From Thiolapillus brandeum (lineage in GTDB: Bacteria; Pseudomonadota; Gammaproteobacteria; Chromatiales; Chromatiaceae): a stretch of DNA of 64,000 nucleotides. Position 1 is the first letter of the stretch. Each line of letters starts with the position of its first letter. Where the stretch lies: the NCBI RefSeq assembly GCF_000828615.1, contig NZ_AP012273.1, positions 2,294,001-2,358,000 of the forward strand, given 5' to 3'. Shown here piece after piece: positions 38,804-47,734 of the stretch. The notes under the pieces are model-generated. The model searched no databases. It had not been told where the DNA came from and saw only the letters and a program-made list of their open reading frames with translations. Position numbers and translations under genes: made by a program.

Positions 38804-39553
38804 ATGCAGAATTACCAGGCCCCTTCCGATCTTCTCAAGGACCGCGTCATACTGGTCACCGGCGCTGGCAGCGGCATTGGCCGTGCCGCATCCATCGCCT
38901 TTGCCACCCACGGCGCCACCGTAGTGCTGTTGAGCAAAACCCTGCCCAACCTGGAAAGCGTGTATGACGAAATCGAAGAGCTGGGCGCTCCCACCCCGGC
39001 CATCTATCCCATGCATCTGGAAGGCGCCACCACCCATGACTACGAGGAATTGGGTGAAAAACTGGAAAGCTCCTTTGGCCGCCTGGATGGCATTTTGCAC
39101 GACGCCGCCATCAATCCCTACCTAAGCCGCATCAAGGACTATGATCCCCAGGACTGGATGAAAGTCATGCAGGTAAACATCAACGCCCCCTTCATGATCA
39201 CCCAGGTCTGCCTCCCCCTGTTGCTGGAGGCCGAAGATGCTTCCGTAATTTTCACCTCCGATGCCGTAGGGCGCCAGGCCAAGGCGTACTGGGGAGCCTA
39301 CGCCGTGAGCAAATTCGGCGTGGAAGCCCTTACCCGGACCCTGGCCGAGGAGTTGGAAAACAGCAACGTGCGGGTCAACAGTATCGACCCGGGGCCCACA
39401 CGCACCCAGATGCGAAAAAATATTTTCCCCGGCGAAGATATCAACCTGATCAAGCCTCCCGAGGCCCTGATGCCCATGTACCTGTGGCTCATGGGCCGGG
39501 ACAGCCGGGGCACCCATGGCCAGGCCCTGACCTGGCAGGAAGAACCCCGATGA
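38804..39553 (+). CDS. YciK-like short-chain dehydrogenase/reductase
   Basis: 249 residues. Classical SDR: TGAGSGIGRAASIAF NAD(P) motif (about 20-34), the catalytic Ser in IFTSDAVGRQ and YAVSK (Tyr/Lys). The usual NAG motif reads HDAAIN. E. coli YciK is close in length (about 250), its substrate unknown. It occupies the same neighbourhood as PA3173 of P. aeruginosa. ATGA overlap with the next gene. Confidence 0.9.
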   Translation: MQNYQAPSDLLKDRVILVTGAGSGIGRAASIAFATHGATVVLLSKTLPNLESVYDEIEELGAPTPAIYPMHLEGATTHDYEELGEKLESSFGRLDGILHDAAINPYLSRIKDYDPQDWMKVMQVNINAPFMITQVCLPLLLEAEDASVIFTSDAVGRQAKAYWGAYAVSKFGVEALTRTLAEELENSNVRVNSIDPGPTRTQMRKNIFPGEDINLIKPPEALMPMYLWLMGRDSRGTHGQALTWQEEPR

Positions 39554-39765
39554 GAATCTTTTTCCTGATTGCGGCAATCGCCCTCTCCAGCCTGTATGGC
39601 TGTTCGGACAAGCCGTCTGAACCGGCAACACCCAAGGTCAGGGAAAAGCATTTCAACCCCTGGGAGGATCAGATGAAGGCAATGGACGATGCCAAAAACC
39701 TGGAAAAACAATTGCAGCAGGAAGCTGAAGACGTGGATAAAAAGGTCCGCGACATGGGAGGCTGA
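39550..39765 (+). CDS. Small lipoprotein, unknown function
   Basis: 71 residues. Lipoprotein signal with cleavage before Cys18 (SSLYGC), followed by a charged, helix-rich region (NPWEDQMKAMDDAKNLEKQL). Starts on the last base of the SDR gene (ATGA overlap). The NPWEDQxKAMDxA pattern recurs in gammaproteobacterial lipoproteins at this locus, to my recollection; no function is known. Confidence 0.75.
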   Translation: MRIFFLIAAIALSSLYGCSDKPSEPATPKVREKHFNPWEDQMKAMDDAKNLEKQLQQEAEDVDKKVRDMGG

Positions 39766-40017
39766 TTGACTCCCGTATTCGACGCTCTCAACTCCCTGGA
39801 AGCTCACCTGGTGAAAATCCGCCTCATCGGCGAAGGCATCGACGCCAAGGTGGGTGGCGACTATCTTCAAGGGGCCATGGGCGAACTGCCCGCACTGGGT
39901 TTTCTCAAAGTCTGGGTGGAAGACCGGGATGCCGTTCGCGCCAGGGCCATCCTCGCCCGGGCCAATGAAACGTCCGGCCACGAGCATGACGACGAAAACG
40001 CCCCTGAATCCTCCTGA
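39766..40017 (+). CDS. DUF2007 (putative signal-transducing) protein
   Basis: 83 residues with a TTG start directly after the previous stop codon. NSLEAHLVKIRLIGEGIDAKVGGDYLQGAMGELP is the DUF2007 pattern, a small fold related to P-II C-terminal regions. The end overlaps the preferred cca start by 32 bases. Role unknown. Confidence 0.75.
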   Translation: MTPVFDALNSLEAHLVKIRLIGEGIDAKVGGDYLQGAMGELPALGFLKVWVEDRDAVRARAILARANETSGHEHDDENAPESS

Positions 40018-41230
40018 ACAGGGATTACAAACCTACCTCGTCGGCGGCTGCGTGCGTGACCAGTTGCTGGGCCGGGATCATCGGGATCGTGACTGGGTAG
40101 TCATCGGCAGCACGGAAGAAGAGATGCTGGCCCGGGGCTTCAAACCCGTAGGCAGGGATTTTCCCGTATTTTTGCACCCCCTGACCAGGGAAGAATATGC
40201 CCTGGCCCGGGGCATAGGCCCTGATGGCGAACTCCACACCCACCCCGGCACCACCCTGGAAGAAGATCTGGCCCGACGGGATCTGACCGTCAACGCCATG
40301 GCCATGGATCCCGCAGGCCGGCTCATAGATCCTTTTCACGGTCAGCAGGATCTTGAACAGCGTATGCTGCGCCACATGCCCTGTTTCAGGGACGATCCCC
40401 TGCGTCTGCTGCGTCTGGCCAGGCTCGCGGCGCAACTCGATTTCCGTATTGCCCCGGAGACCTGCCACCTGGCTGCGGATATGGCCGCCCGGCATCTCCT
40501 GGACAAGGTAGCCCCGGAACGCCAGTGGCAGGAACTGCACCGCGCCCTAAGCACCCCTTCTCCCCGGCATTTCATCGAAGCTCTGCGGGAGTGCAGCATA
40601 CTTCACGCCTTCCTGCCCGAGATCGACGATCTTTTTGGCGTTCCCCAACCCGAACGCTATCACCCGGAGATCGATACCGGCGAACATGTGCTCCTGGCCC
40701 TGGACAAGGTGGTGGATCTGAGTGACGACCCCGGAGTATGTTTTGCTGTCCTCCTTCACGACCTGGGCAAAGCCGTCACCCCCAGAGAATACTGGCCCAG
40801 CCACCGGGGGCATGAAGCCCTGGGAGTACCCCTGGTGGACCGGGTATGCCAGCGCCTGCGCATCCCCTCCCGGTATCACCAACTGGCACGCAAAGTGGCC
40901 CGCTACCACCTGCTGGTGCACCTGGCCTTCGACCTCAAGCCCGCCACACTGGAAAAACTGCTCTCAGACGTGGATGCCTGGCGCAATCCCGAAGACTTCG
41001 AAAGATTTCTCCTGGCGGCACAGGCCGATGCCCAGGGCCGCAAGGGCCTGCAGGAACAACCCTACCCGCAGGCAGACTACCTGCGCCAGGTTTTTGTGGA
41101 AACACAGGATATATCAGCAAAAAACGTGGCGCCGGGGATCACCGGCAGGAAAATGGGAGAGGCGATACGCCGATTGCGTTGCGAGCAGATTGGCAGGATA
41201 AAAAAACAGCAGGCACACAGGAAAAACTGA
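39986..41230 (+). CDS. cca: CCA tRNA nucleotidyltransferase (multifunctional, HD domain)
   Basis: 414 residues. Adds or repairs the 3' CCA of tRNAs. Nucleotidyltransferase motif GGCVRDQLLGRDHRDRDWVVIG (about 18-39), RRDLTVNAMA motif, ERQWQELHRAL, and a C-terminal HD phosphohydrolase domain (HDLGKAVTP) as in the E. coli enzyme. The start at 39986 overlaps the preceding DUF2007 gene; other in-frame upstream starts are inside that gene. Confidence 0.95.
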   Translation: MTTKTPLNPPEQGLQTYLVGGCVRDQLLGRDHRDRDWVVIGSTEEEMLARGFKPVGRDFPVFLHPLTREEYALARGIGPDGELHTHPGTTLEEDLARRDLTVNAMAMDPAGRLIDPFHGQQDLEQRMLRHMPCFRDDPLRLLRLARLAAQLDFRIAPETCHLAADMAARHLLDKVAPERQWQELHRALSTPSPRHFIEALRECSILHAFLPEIDDLFGVPQPERYHPEIDTGEHVLLALDKVVDLSDDPGVCFAVLLHDLGKAVTPREYWPSHRGHEALGVPLVDRVCQRLRIPSRYHQLARKVARYHLLVHLAFDLKPATLEKLLSDVDAWRNPEDFERFLLAAQADAQGRKGLQEQPYPQADYLRQVFVETQDISAKNVAPGITGRKMGEAIRRLRCEQIGRIKKQQAHRKN

Positions 41231-41464
41231 TTCAAGGAAGCAGGTTACCTTGGCCTGAGCCTACCAGCAACTGTCGGAGCAACAGCTTGCCTGGTTCTCG
41301 AAGATTCCACTTCGTCCAACGGAAATCCAAAGCTCCCTGCAAAACTTTGCGAATGCCGTTTCCATTACAGTCCCAGGCATCCGCCAGTTCCCAAAAGGGC
41401 AGCCTGGAATGTTATCATGGGTTTATGATTCATCATGTCATTTCCACATTAAGGAGCTCAAACC

Positions 41465-41680
41465 ATGAAACTCTCTTCCATCCTTCTGGCTAGCACCCTG
41501 GCTTTTTCCCTGTTCGCACTGCAAGGTTGTGGAGGTGGTGGCGCCAAGGTGAGTTCCTCGGTCACTACCACAACCATGGGAGAGGAACTGCAGGACCTGG
41601 AAACCTCTTATAATAAGGGACTGTTGACCGAAGACGAATACAAGACGGCGCGCAAGGCCATACTCAAACGCTATCAGTAA
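41465..41680 (+). CDS. Small SHOCT-like lipoprotein
   Basis: 71 residues. Lipoprotein signal ending LQGC (Cys22), glycine stretch, then a C-terminal SHOCT-like helix pair (LQDLETSYNKGLLTEDEYKTARKAIL). TAAGGAGC lies 8 bases before the ATG. The 234-base gap upstream shows no gene. Confidence 0.8.
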   Translation: MKLSSILLASTLAFSLFALQGCGGGGAKVSSSVTTTTMGEELQDLETSYNKGLLTEDEYKTARKAILKRYQ

Positions 41681-41729
41681 TACCCGGGGATAATACGGGC
41701 AGGCGGGCAATCAGGGCTCAGCCTGCCTG

Positions 41730-42416
41730 CTACATGGCATCCACGGGCAGGGCGCACACATCGGCCGCTTCTTTCAGAGCTTCCCTGTCCAACAGATGCA
41801 CCTTGCTGCCTTTTATCTCAAGAATTTCTTTTGATTTCAAACCCTTGATGATCCTCGAAAAGGTCTCGGGCTTAACCGAAATTCGTGAGGCAATGACATG
41901 CTTGGGAATATCCAGATCGAAATCATCCCGATGATCCGGAGCCCGGGCCAGGATGAAAGCCGCCACCCGGCAGGTGGCGCTATGCAGACTGAGATCGTCA
42001 ATTTCCCGAACCAGGGAACGCAGACGGAAACTCATGTCCCCCAGCAAAGCCATGCACAAGTCAACTGAACTCTTGAGTATTTCCTGAAAATGCCGGGCAT
42101 CGATGCTTATGAGATTGGTCTCCCCCAGGGAAATCGCACCCACAGGGTAGCGGGGTTGTTCAAGGAACATCAGGGCTTCAGCGAAAGTGTGGCCGGCATC
42201 CACCAACTCTATGACTTTCTCGTTGCCATCAGGCGCCAGACGGAAAAGCTTCATGTGCCCACTCACTACCAGATAAAAACGCCTGAATTCATCCCCTTGC
42301 TGAAACAGCACACCACCATCCGCCAGGGTGATCATCTTTGCACGCTCCAGCACTTCTTCAAACTGAATATCCGTAAGTCTATGAAATATCATATTATTCT
42401 TTAGATATTCTCGCAA
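41730..42416 (-). CDS. Dnr/Crp-family regulator of nitric oxide respiration
   Basis: 228 residues. Cyclic-nucleotide-binding fold (about 8-125: GGVLFQQGDEFRRFYLVVSGHMKLF) and winged helix with IASRISVKPETFSRIIKGLKSKEIL (about 178-202). No FNR-type cluster cysteines at the N-terminus, as in heme-based NO sensors Dnr/NnrR. Divergent from norC with a perfect TTGAC-N4-GTCAA palindrome between them, so it is the likely activator of the nor genes. Confidence 0.85.
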   Translation of the reverse strand: MREYLKNNMIFHRLTDIQFEEVLERAKMITLADGGVLFQQGDEFRRFYLVVSGHMKLFRLAPDGNEKVIELVDAGHTFAEALMFLEQPRYPVGAISLGETNLISIDARHFQEILKSSVDLCMALLGDMSFRLRSLVREIDDLSLHSATCRVAAFILARAPDHRDDFDLDIPKHVIASRISVKPETFSRIIKGLKSKEILEIKGSKVHLLDREALKEAADVCALPVDAM

Positions 42417-42569
42417 GATAATAATCCCCGCCTTTATCGATTTTAGTAGAAAACCAGATTTTTTTGATCCTGGAGAAGAAAGTTATACCGGCTGAAACAG
42501 CATATCTTCCCAATCCTTCCGGCCAAACAACAGAAAATACCCTGTAATTGACATCCATCATTATAACAA

Positions 42570-42583
42570 TTGACCTGGGTCAA
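42570..42583. promoter_or_regulatory. Dnr/FNR-type operator upstream of norC
   Basis: TTGAC-CTGG-GTCAA, a perfect palindrome matching the TTGAY-N4-RTCAA consensus. It is centred 69.5 bases before the norC ATG; a start site 41.5 bases downstream would fall near 42618, with CATTAG as a poor -10, the spacing of a class II activated promoter. Confidence 0.78.
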
Positions 42584-42645
42584 AGCGCTTTTTTTGTGCT
42601 CTGGGCACATTAGCGGTACCTAAATTATCAAGGGAGATCACTCTA

Positions 42646-43077
42646 ATGGCACAGGCATTTACCAAAGCCATGGCGAGGAACATTTTTTACGGAGGAACTG
42701 TGTTCTTCTTTCTGCTGTTCCTGGCTCTGACTTTTCAAACCCACTCGGCACTACCGGACCGGGACAACCGGCAGGCAATCAACGATACCGTAGCCCTCGG
42801 CAAGAAAGTCTGGGAACAGAATGACTGCATAGGCTGCCACACTCTGTTGGGCGAAGGCGCGTATTTCGCACCGGAACTGGGTAACGTGTACAAGCGTTTC
42901 GGCAGTACCGACGCCATCAAGGCATTCATCTCCAGCCGTCCCAAGGATGGTATACCCGGTCGCCGCTCCATGCCCCAGTTCAACCTCAGTGATGAAGAGC
43001 TGACGGCTATTGCCGAATTCCTGAAGTATGTTTCGGGCATCAATGCTTCCAACTGGCCACCCAGCCCGCAAGGCTGA
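42646..43077 (+). CDS. norC: Nitric oxide reductase subunit C
   Basis: 143 residues. Membrane-anchored cytochrome c that feeds electrons to NorB. One N-terminal membrane helix (about 13-31), heme motif CIGCH (Cys61, Cys64, His65) and the methionine ligand in RRSMPQF. AGGGAG precedes the ATG. First gene of the nor operon. Confidence 0.96.
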   Translation: MAQAFTKAMARNIFYGGTVFFFLLFLALTFQTHSALPDRDNRQAINDTVALGKKVWEQNDCIGCHTLLGEGAYFAPELGNVYKRFGSTDAIKAFISSRPKDGIPGRRSMPQFNLSDEELTAIAEFLKYVSGINASNWPPSPQG

Positions 43078-43094
43078 TGCAACCCGGATTTTAA

Positions 43095-44501
<1,407 letters not shown>

Positions 44502-44551
44502 GCTCTGTCGCCGGGAAGGTTTTTCGCCTTCCTTGCGATTTGACATGTAAT

Positions 44552-44586
44552 TGAATAAGGCGGATGTGTATCATCCGCCTTATTCA
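44552..44586 (+). promoter_or_regulatory. Strong stem-loop between norB and norE
   Basis: Fifteen-base-pair perfect stem TGAATAAGGCGGATG / CATCCGCCTTATTCA with a 5-base loop, in the 116-base gap after norB. No T-run follows, so partial termination or protection of the norCB message is more likely than full termination. Confidence 0.65.
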
Positions 44587-44617
44587 GTTCTGGACTAGCG
44601 AAAATCGGATACCCATC

Positions 44618-45181
44618 ATGGAAAAGAACAAATGGCCACCAGGTGACCTCGTTATCTGGTTCTTCATCCTGGCGGAGCTGCTGGTGTTCGGCGTATTCTT
44701 CGCCGCCTATGCATTCACCCGCGCCAACAACATCGAGCTGTTCAATGAATATCAGCTGACCCTGGACCGTAATGCGGCGCTGATCAACACGGTAGCGTTG
44801 ATCACCAGCAGCTACTTCGTGGTACGGGCGGTGGCGGCCATCCGCGACGACAACAGTAGCCGTTGCTTTCACTGGCTGTTGGGAGCGTTATTCATGGGCG
44901 TCGTCTTCCTGGTCGTGAAGGGCATGGAATATCACCATCACTTCTCCCAGGGCATCAACCTCAGCACCAACACCTTTTACATGTTCTACCTGTCACTGAC
45001 TTTCTTCCATTTCCTGCATGTGATTCTGGGAATGATCATTCTGCTGGCCGTCGCCCTGAAAGCCCGATCCGGAGGCTACAGCGCAGCAGAACACACGGGC
45101 GTGGAAACCGGTGCATCCTACTGGCATATGGTGGATCTGGTATGGATGGTTCTGTTCCCCCTGGTCTATGTCATGAGGTAA
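44618..45181 (+). CDS. norE: NorE, cytochrome c oxidase subunit III-like protein
   Basis: 187 residues with five membrane helices. COX3-family pattern: PPGDLVIWFFILAELLVFGVFFAAYAFTRA at the start and FFHFLHVILGMIILL later. NorE supports maximal NO reductase activity in Paracoccus; it has no catalytic cofactor. The start at 44618 gives the family N-terminus. Confidence 0.88.
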   Translation: MEKNKWPPGDLVIWFFILAELLVFGVFFAAYAFTRANNIELFNEYQLTLDRNAALINTVALITSSYFVVRAVAAIRDDNSSRCFHWLLGALFMGVVFLVVKGMEYHHHFSQGINLSTNTFYMFYLSLTFFHFLHVILGMIILLAVALKARSGGYSAAEHTGVETGASYWHMVDLVWMVLFPLVYVMR

Positions 45182-45186
45182 CCAAG

Positions 45187-45456
45187 ATGGAAGACAAGAA
45201 ATTCATTCGCCCCTGCACCCTCATCTATATTCTGCTGCTGGCCCTGACCGTCACCACCTGGTTCATCGGCACACAGGAGCTCTCCGGCCTGCAGATCTCC
45301 CTGCTGGTGCTGGGGTTTGCCCTGCTGAAGGGACAGCTGATCGGTGATTACTTCATGGGATTGAAACAGGTTTCCGGCTTCTGGCGCTGGCCTGTTACAC
45401 TCTGGCTGATTCTGGTAGGGTCTCTGGTCACCTATGCTTTCAACATCAGTGCCTGA
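45187..45456 (+). CDS. norF: NorF, small membrane protein (COX4-like)
   Basis: 89 residues with three membrane helices. Prokaryotic cytochrome c oxidase subunit IV-like pattern (LLVLGFALLKGQLIGDYFMGLK). It begins 5 bases after norE, the usual norEF pairing. Confidence 0.85.
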   Translation: MEDKKFIRPCTLIYILLLALTVTTWFIGTQELSGLQISLLVLGFALLKGQLIGDYFMGLKQVSGFWRWPVTLWLILVGSLVTYAFNISA

Positions 45457-45473
45457 GGAGATTTGAGTACGCC

Positions 45474-45548
45474 ATGAACGCAACTATTGTATCCAGGAAA
45501 ACGGCCGGAAGCGTTCAGCGGTTTCCCGGCCCCGGAGAAACGATTTGA
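45474..45548 (+). CDS. Possible 24-residue leader ORF before norQ
   Basis: MNATIVSRKTAGSVQRFPGP and four more residues, with GAGGAG about 12 bases before its ATG. Its stop codon overlaps the TTG start of norQ (TTGA), which would couple norQ translation to it. It could be a real leader peptide, a gene remnant or chance. Confidence 0.3.
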   Translation: MNATIVSRKTAGSVQRFPGPGETI

Positions 45549-46330
45549 GCCAGGAAAACATTCCTTTCTACCTGTCCCAGGGAAATGAAACCGATCTGTT
45601 CCAGCATGCCTGGAGCAACCAGTTGCCGGTCATGATCAAGGGCCCCACAGGCTGCGGCAAGACCCGATTCATCGAGCACATGGCAGCAAAACTGGGACGT
45701 CCCTTATACACGGTTTCCTGCCACGACGATCTGACCGCGGCCGACCTGGTGGGGCGCCACCTCATTGGCGAAGAGGGCACCTTCTGGGTGGATGGCCCCC
45801 TGACCCGCGCCGTGCGAGAAGGCGCCATCTGCTATCTGGACGAAGTGGTCGAGGCGCGCAAGGACACCACCGTGGTGATCCACCCCCTCACGGACGACAG
45901 GCGCATCCTGCCCATCGAACGCACCGGAGAAACCCTCAAGGCACCTGCCGAATTCATGCTGGTGGTCTCCTACAATCCCGGCTACCAGAATATTCTCAAG
46001 GGGATGAAGCCCTCCACCCGCCAGCGCTTCGTGGGCATGACCTTCGATTTTCCGCCCCCCGAACTGGAGCAGGAAATCATCCTGCGGGAGACCGGCGTGG
46101 ATGAGAAAACCGCAACAGCCCTGGTCAAACTGGGCAATGCCCTGCGGGTGCTCAAGGACCACGATCTGGAAGAGGCGGCCTCCACCCGCCTGCTGATCTA
46201 TGCCGCCCGGCTGATGAAAAGCGGCCTGTCTGCCAGCGAGGCCTGCCTGGCCGCCATGGCCGAACCCCTCACGGACGACCTCGAAACCCGTGATGCGCTC
46301 ATGGAAGTGATCAGAATCAGCCTGCCCTGA
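45545..46330 (+). CDS. norQ: NorQ/CbbQ-family AAA+ ATPase
   Basis: 261 residues. MoxR-type ATPase that activates NO reductase together with NorD, probably for insertion of the non-heme iron. Walker A GPTGCGKT (about 31-38), Walker B AICYLDEVVEA, sensor in VVSYNPGYQNILKGMKPSTRQRF. The TTG start is supported by GGAG 8 bases upstream; the next ATG would remove Walker A. Confidence 0.93.
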   Translation: MSQENIPFYLSQGNETDLFQHAWSNQLPVMIKGPTGCGKTRFIEHMAAKLGRPLYTVSCHDDLTAADLVGRHLIGEEGTFWVDGPLTRAVREGAICYLDEVVEARKDTTVVIHPLTDDRRILPIERTGETLKAPAEFMLVVSYNPGYQNILKGMKPSTRQRFVGMTFDFPPPELEQEIILRETGVDEKTATALVKLGNALRVLKDHDLEEAASTRLLIYAARLMKSGLSASEACLAAMAEPLTDDLETRDALMEVIRISLP

Positions 46331-46370
46331 GCATGGCTCAATACAATAAGACACAAAGGAGGAAACCCCC

Positions 46371-46781
46371 ATGGATCAATCGCAGACTCAATCGCAGAAT
46401 GCCCCGTACAAAGGCCGGGCCATTGCCGCGGAATCTCTTTACCTGCTCAACCTGCTGTTCCCCATCATTCCCCTGGCTTTCCTGACGGTGATCTATTTCC
46501 GCAATCGCACGACCTCGAGCGAATACCTGCGCAGCCATGTGCTCCAGCCCTGGATCGCGGCCCTGATCAGCACCACCCTGTTCATACTCATCAATCTCGT
46601 TGCCTGGCTCATGGGTGGTTATTCCAGCATGGACAACCTGGTCAGCATTCACTCCCTGGTGGCCCTGGAAGCCTACACCCTGCTCGTCATACTGCCCTTT
46701 CTGGTGCCGGGACTCTTTGCCCTGACCAAGGCCATGTCCGGACTTGCCTGGCGCTATCCGCTCATCGGTCGCCTTTTGTGA
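46371..46781 (+). CDS. DUF4870-like membrane protein in the nor cluster
   Basis: 136 residues with three membrane helices (about 22-42, 61-83, 92-116) and the closing ALTKAMSGLAWRYPLIGRLL that resembles the end of DUF4870/Tic20-like proteins. AGGAGG lies before the ATG. The gene overlaps the next by 4 bases, so it belongs to the nor operon although it is not part of the standard norCBQDEF set. Confidence 0.7.
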   Translation: MDQSQTQSQNAPYKGRAIAAESLYLLNLLFPIIPLAFLTVIYFRNRTTSSEYLRSHVLQPWIAALISTTLFILINLVAWLMGGYSSMDNLVSIHSLVALEAYTLLVILPFLVPGLFALTKAMSGLAWRYPLIGRLL

Positions 46782-47734
46782 CCCCAGGGTGGCAACAGGG
46801 CACAGGAAAGATAAAGAACCGGCGCCGATTACTGCAATCAGCCTTCTTTATCCTGTTTCTCCTGGCGCCTCCCCTGAACATCCTGCGCTTTGATTTTTAC
46901 GCCAACCACCTGGTGCTGTTCGGTCAGAATATAGAGCTGGGCTTCACCGGCTTTCAATACGGGTTCACTCCGGCATCCGAAGTCATCATCAACCTGGTCT
47001 TCAAAGCCTTTCTACCCCTGGCGGCTGCCGGCCTGTTGTTGCTCTGGACAGCCTGGCGTTGGGGGCGGCTCTACTGCGGCTGGCTCTGCCCTCATTTCAG
47101 CATGGTGGAAGGCCTCAACCACCTCATGCTGCGGGCCACGGGCAAACCCCAGCTGTGGGAGTCCCAGACCTTACCCGCCCGCCAGCCTGACGGCAGTCTG
47201 TTGAAACCCAACCCCTGGTACTGGATTCTCCTGGTGCTCATTGCAGCGGCCATGGCATTTGCCTGGTCGGTGGCCAGCATCACCTATGTCCTGCCACCAG
47301 ATGTCATCTATTACAACCTGCTGCATGACCAGCTGAGCCGCCCCCAGTTCCTGTTCATCAGTATCCTGAGCCTGGTGCTGTTCCTGGACTTCCTGTTTGC
47401 GCGTCATCTTTTTTGCCGTTTCGGCTGCTCCGTGGGCGTGATACAAAGCCTGGCATGGATGGCCAACCGAAATGCCATGACCATCGGTTTCAACCGCAGC
47501 CGCGCCAGGGACTGCCAGGAATGCAACAATGCCTGCGACAATGTCTGTCCCATGCGCCTCAAGCCCCGCACTCTCAAGCGCAGGATGTTCACTTGCACCC
47601 AGTGCGGGGAATGTATTGAGGCCTGCACCCGGGTGGAGGCTCCCCGGGGCCGGGACAGCCTGCTAAAATGGGTCGAGGGTGACTGCGCACAGCACAAGAT
47701 AACGGGAAGAGAGCATGGCAAAGACTGTTTCTGA
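46778..47734 (+). CDS. NapH/CcoG-like membrane polyferredoxin in the nor cluster
   Basis: 318 residues, GTG start overlapping the previous gene. Membrane helices near 22-38, 72-92, 149-170 and 190-210; cysteines of YCGWLCPHF and LFCRFGCSVG face the same side as in NapH/CcoG proteins; two 4Fe-4S motifs follow, CQECNNACDNVCP (about 247-259) and CTQCGECIEACTR (about 274-286). No C-terminal Ig-like domain as in CcoG. Overlaps norD by 20 bases. It may deliver electrons or help metal-centre assembly of NO reductase. Confidence 0.85.
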   Translation: MTPGWQQGTGKIKNRRRLLQSAFFILFLLAPPLNILRFDFYANHLVLFGQNIELGFTGFQYGFTPASEVIINLVFKAFLPLAAAGLLLLWTAWRWGRLYCGWLCPHFSMVEGLNHLMLRATGKPQLWESQTLPARQPDGSLLKPNPWYWILLVLIAAAMAFAWSVASITYVLPPDVIYYNLLHDQLSRPQFLFISILSLVLFLDFLFARHLFCRFGCSVGVIQSLAWMANRNAMTIGFNRSRARDCQECNNACDNVCPMRLKPRTLKRRMFTCTQCGECIEACTRVEAPRGRDSLLKWVEGDCAQHKITGREHGKDCF

